This document shows, piece by piece, positions 62,407 to 64,000 of a stretch of 64,000 nucleotides of DNA. Numbering within the stretch: position 1 is the first letter of the stretch; every line of letters starts with the position of its first letter. The position numbers were made by a program, and so were the translations under genes. The DNA is taken from assembly GCA_963932465.1 (NCBI GenBank), contig OZ010786.1:599281038-599345037 (forward strand). The letters are read 5' to 3'. Under the pieces are notes generated by a model. The model saw nothing but the letters and a program-made list of their open reading frames with translations, did not search any database and was not told the origin of the DNA. Source of the DNA: Maratus speciosus (taxonomy: Eukaryota; Arthropoda; Arachnida; Araneae; Salticidae).

Positions 62407-64000
62407 CATGGCCTAGATACTTTTTCACTCTGTTGATTTTATGTCTTGTTAGCAATGTGAATAAATATTCACATAATTAAAAATTAAGATTTACTGTTTC
62501 TTAGGCATATTGCATTACTTCAATTGTTATACATTGTTTTATAAAGCTTTCACGCTAAGTGCAATATGTTTTAGTTCTATTCTAATTAATATTGACTTTG
62601 AAGTTATTTATAATCATCAGTAAGTTGACTATTTTGAAAATATTGATATAATAATATGTAAAGTATTGGATATATATCAGAATATCATGACATTTATTTA
62701 AACTCTAATAATGATTTTTTTTTAAAAAGAAAAAATTATGATGAATAAAGTAGGGTCACCCGGGGTAATTCCTGGTCAAAAATCAATAACATCCAATTAT
62801 TATAAAAACTATTAAAGATACTGTTCCCAATTTTTGTGTGGAATAAGCACCCTCTGATGGCTATATAATAAAATGCTTACTTAAATATAGCATATGTAGT
62901 GTTCACATTTCTTTTAAAAAGGGCAGGGCGGATTTGCTGAAAAGGTCATTTTTGTCTGGCAAAAAAGGCGCTTATATCGAGTAAAGGGACACATTTTGTT
63001 GAGTGAAAGGACACTCTCATTGGATTATCATTTGTCAGTTCTGAAGAGTGGGAATTTCAACTCTAAACCTTTAATTAGTTTTAAGTCCTGAATTTCCTAA
63101 GGTCATTTCGAGGAGGGGAGGGGAGGAGGCACACTCTGGATTCACTGGCATATATTATCAAGGTAAACTGAAATCCTGCTGTATTTTTAAGAATATCAAA
63201 GTAATCTGATTAAAATAACTCCATTTTTCGAATATTCCACTAATGGGAACATGTGCCATTCTGGGACGATTTTGAAAAAAAAAATGCATTATGATTTGAA
63301 AACACAATACAATATGCAGCTGCTGCATGTTTCTTTTACATTGATTTAGAACTTGCAATACGTGAGTCAGAGCAGCAGAACTTCTGTTTTCAAAAGTTGG
63401 GGATGGCAGAGGAGAGGAAAAGGCTGAATATTTTGAAAAAAAAAAAAAAAAATAGAGGAGACAAAGAAGCTATTGGGAAACGGGGCAGGGTGCATCAGCA
63501 GTTTAAACGAAAAGGGCAGCACACAATGGCCTTTGAAAAACATCAAAGGGGAACACTAGTATATGCACGACTGAGTATTAAAATAAGTAGAATCAATCTT
63601 GTAAAAGTTTTGTTCATCTCATAATTGTGGAATAGTAATGCATAGACTTTGTTTTGGGTATATATACATACAAATTTATTTGATGTGCAAAAGCCTCTTG
63701 TACATTTTACAAAACATAATTACCCAAAGAACTTTTATACATTTTTACAACATTTAAAAGCAGTATTTATTACTACTTCATGCACTGTGAATGGATTACT
63801 AATTAATACCTTGCAAATTTATTGGTCCATAAAATATACAACTGAATGTTTATATTTTTGATTATCTCGCTTATGCCAACTGAAGTTTCTGGCTCCTTTT
63901 TCAAAAAAATTTATGCAAACTTTAATACGGATATTTATCATAATACACAGCAAAATAATTATGTTCCTCTACTGCATTATGTATATTTTAAGCATCATTT
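62407..64000. other. Right-hand intergenic region, mostly unassigned
   Basis: It holds the tail of the interrupted SINE and a 3' fragment of the 23970-24656 hAT family (about 62480-62710: agtaagttgactattttgaa and gatatatatc shared). A start-like agggtcacccggggtaattc lies at 62754, for which I found no partner end. The plus-strand frame 63397-63624 is lysine-rich and unrecognised, with a 17-base A-run. Confidence 0.4.

Noticed and set aside
63397..63624. Lysine-rich 75-codon frame
   Set aside because: Low complexity around a 17-base A-run; no recognisable domain.
1..64000. CRISPR arrays, operons, integrons or prophage
   Set aside because: Repeats lack unique equal-length spacers, and the gene structure, spliced exons and element types are eukaryotic.

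Overview
This is a very AT-rich, intron-rich metazoan window, most likely from an arthropod and possibly a chelicerate such as a spider. That placement is an inference from the K02A2.6-type Gypsy pol fragments, the abundant hAT and Tc1/pogo relics and the long introns. Nothing bacterial is seen: there are no operons, ribosome binding sites or CRISPR arrays.

Only one host gene can be read with confidence. On the minus strand, six exons (47233 down to 7793) splice with GT/AG borders and matching phases into the first 238 residues of the DNA primase large subunit (PRIM2, p58). It contains the family-typical stretches RRDHISHFILRLAY and LRRWF-IQE-DL. The C-terminal half, with the iron-sulfur domain, lies beyond the left edge. 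A possible divergent first exon (47794-47874, plus strand) faces PRIM2 across about 560 bp, which would be a bidirectional promoter.

Nearly everything else is transposon sequence, often nested, and many insertions can be dated relative to each other by exact target-site duplications (TSDs). Region by region: 1-7000 holds a hAT derivative, a minisatellite-bearing hAT derivative, a decayed hAT transposase and a Gypsy pol/3' LTR relic split in frame by a 1.4-kb hAT derivative. Intron 4 (8129-19616) has a small hAT element, degenerate tandem repeats, a 1.1-kb near-perfect palindrome and a Tc1/mariner-type element with long inverted repeats. Intron 3 (19738-25003) has a minisatellite, two hAT derivatives and BED-finger relics. 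Intron 2 (25096-35935) has a tandem array, a hAT MITE and a 5.8-kb pogo-type element that itself holds two hAT derivatives, a palindrome and a SINE. Intron 1 (36049-47076) is almost wholly one 10.8-kb composite element with four levels of nesting; removing it leaves about 242 bp. Upstream of PRIM2 (47.9-64 kb) are a TA-flanked 8.4-kb pogo-type relic and a 4.5-kb hAT composite sitting in the B box of a tRNA-derived SINE.

Two patterns stand out. One is the Russian-doll growth of PRIM2 introns with an almost complete insertion order. The other is a roughly 30-bp minisatellite (core cctttgacgaaattt) found in four places, three of them inside elements with unrelated terminal inverted repeats, so the array behaves like a portable module. 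No complete, intact transposase was found: every one is broken by stops or frameshifts.
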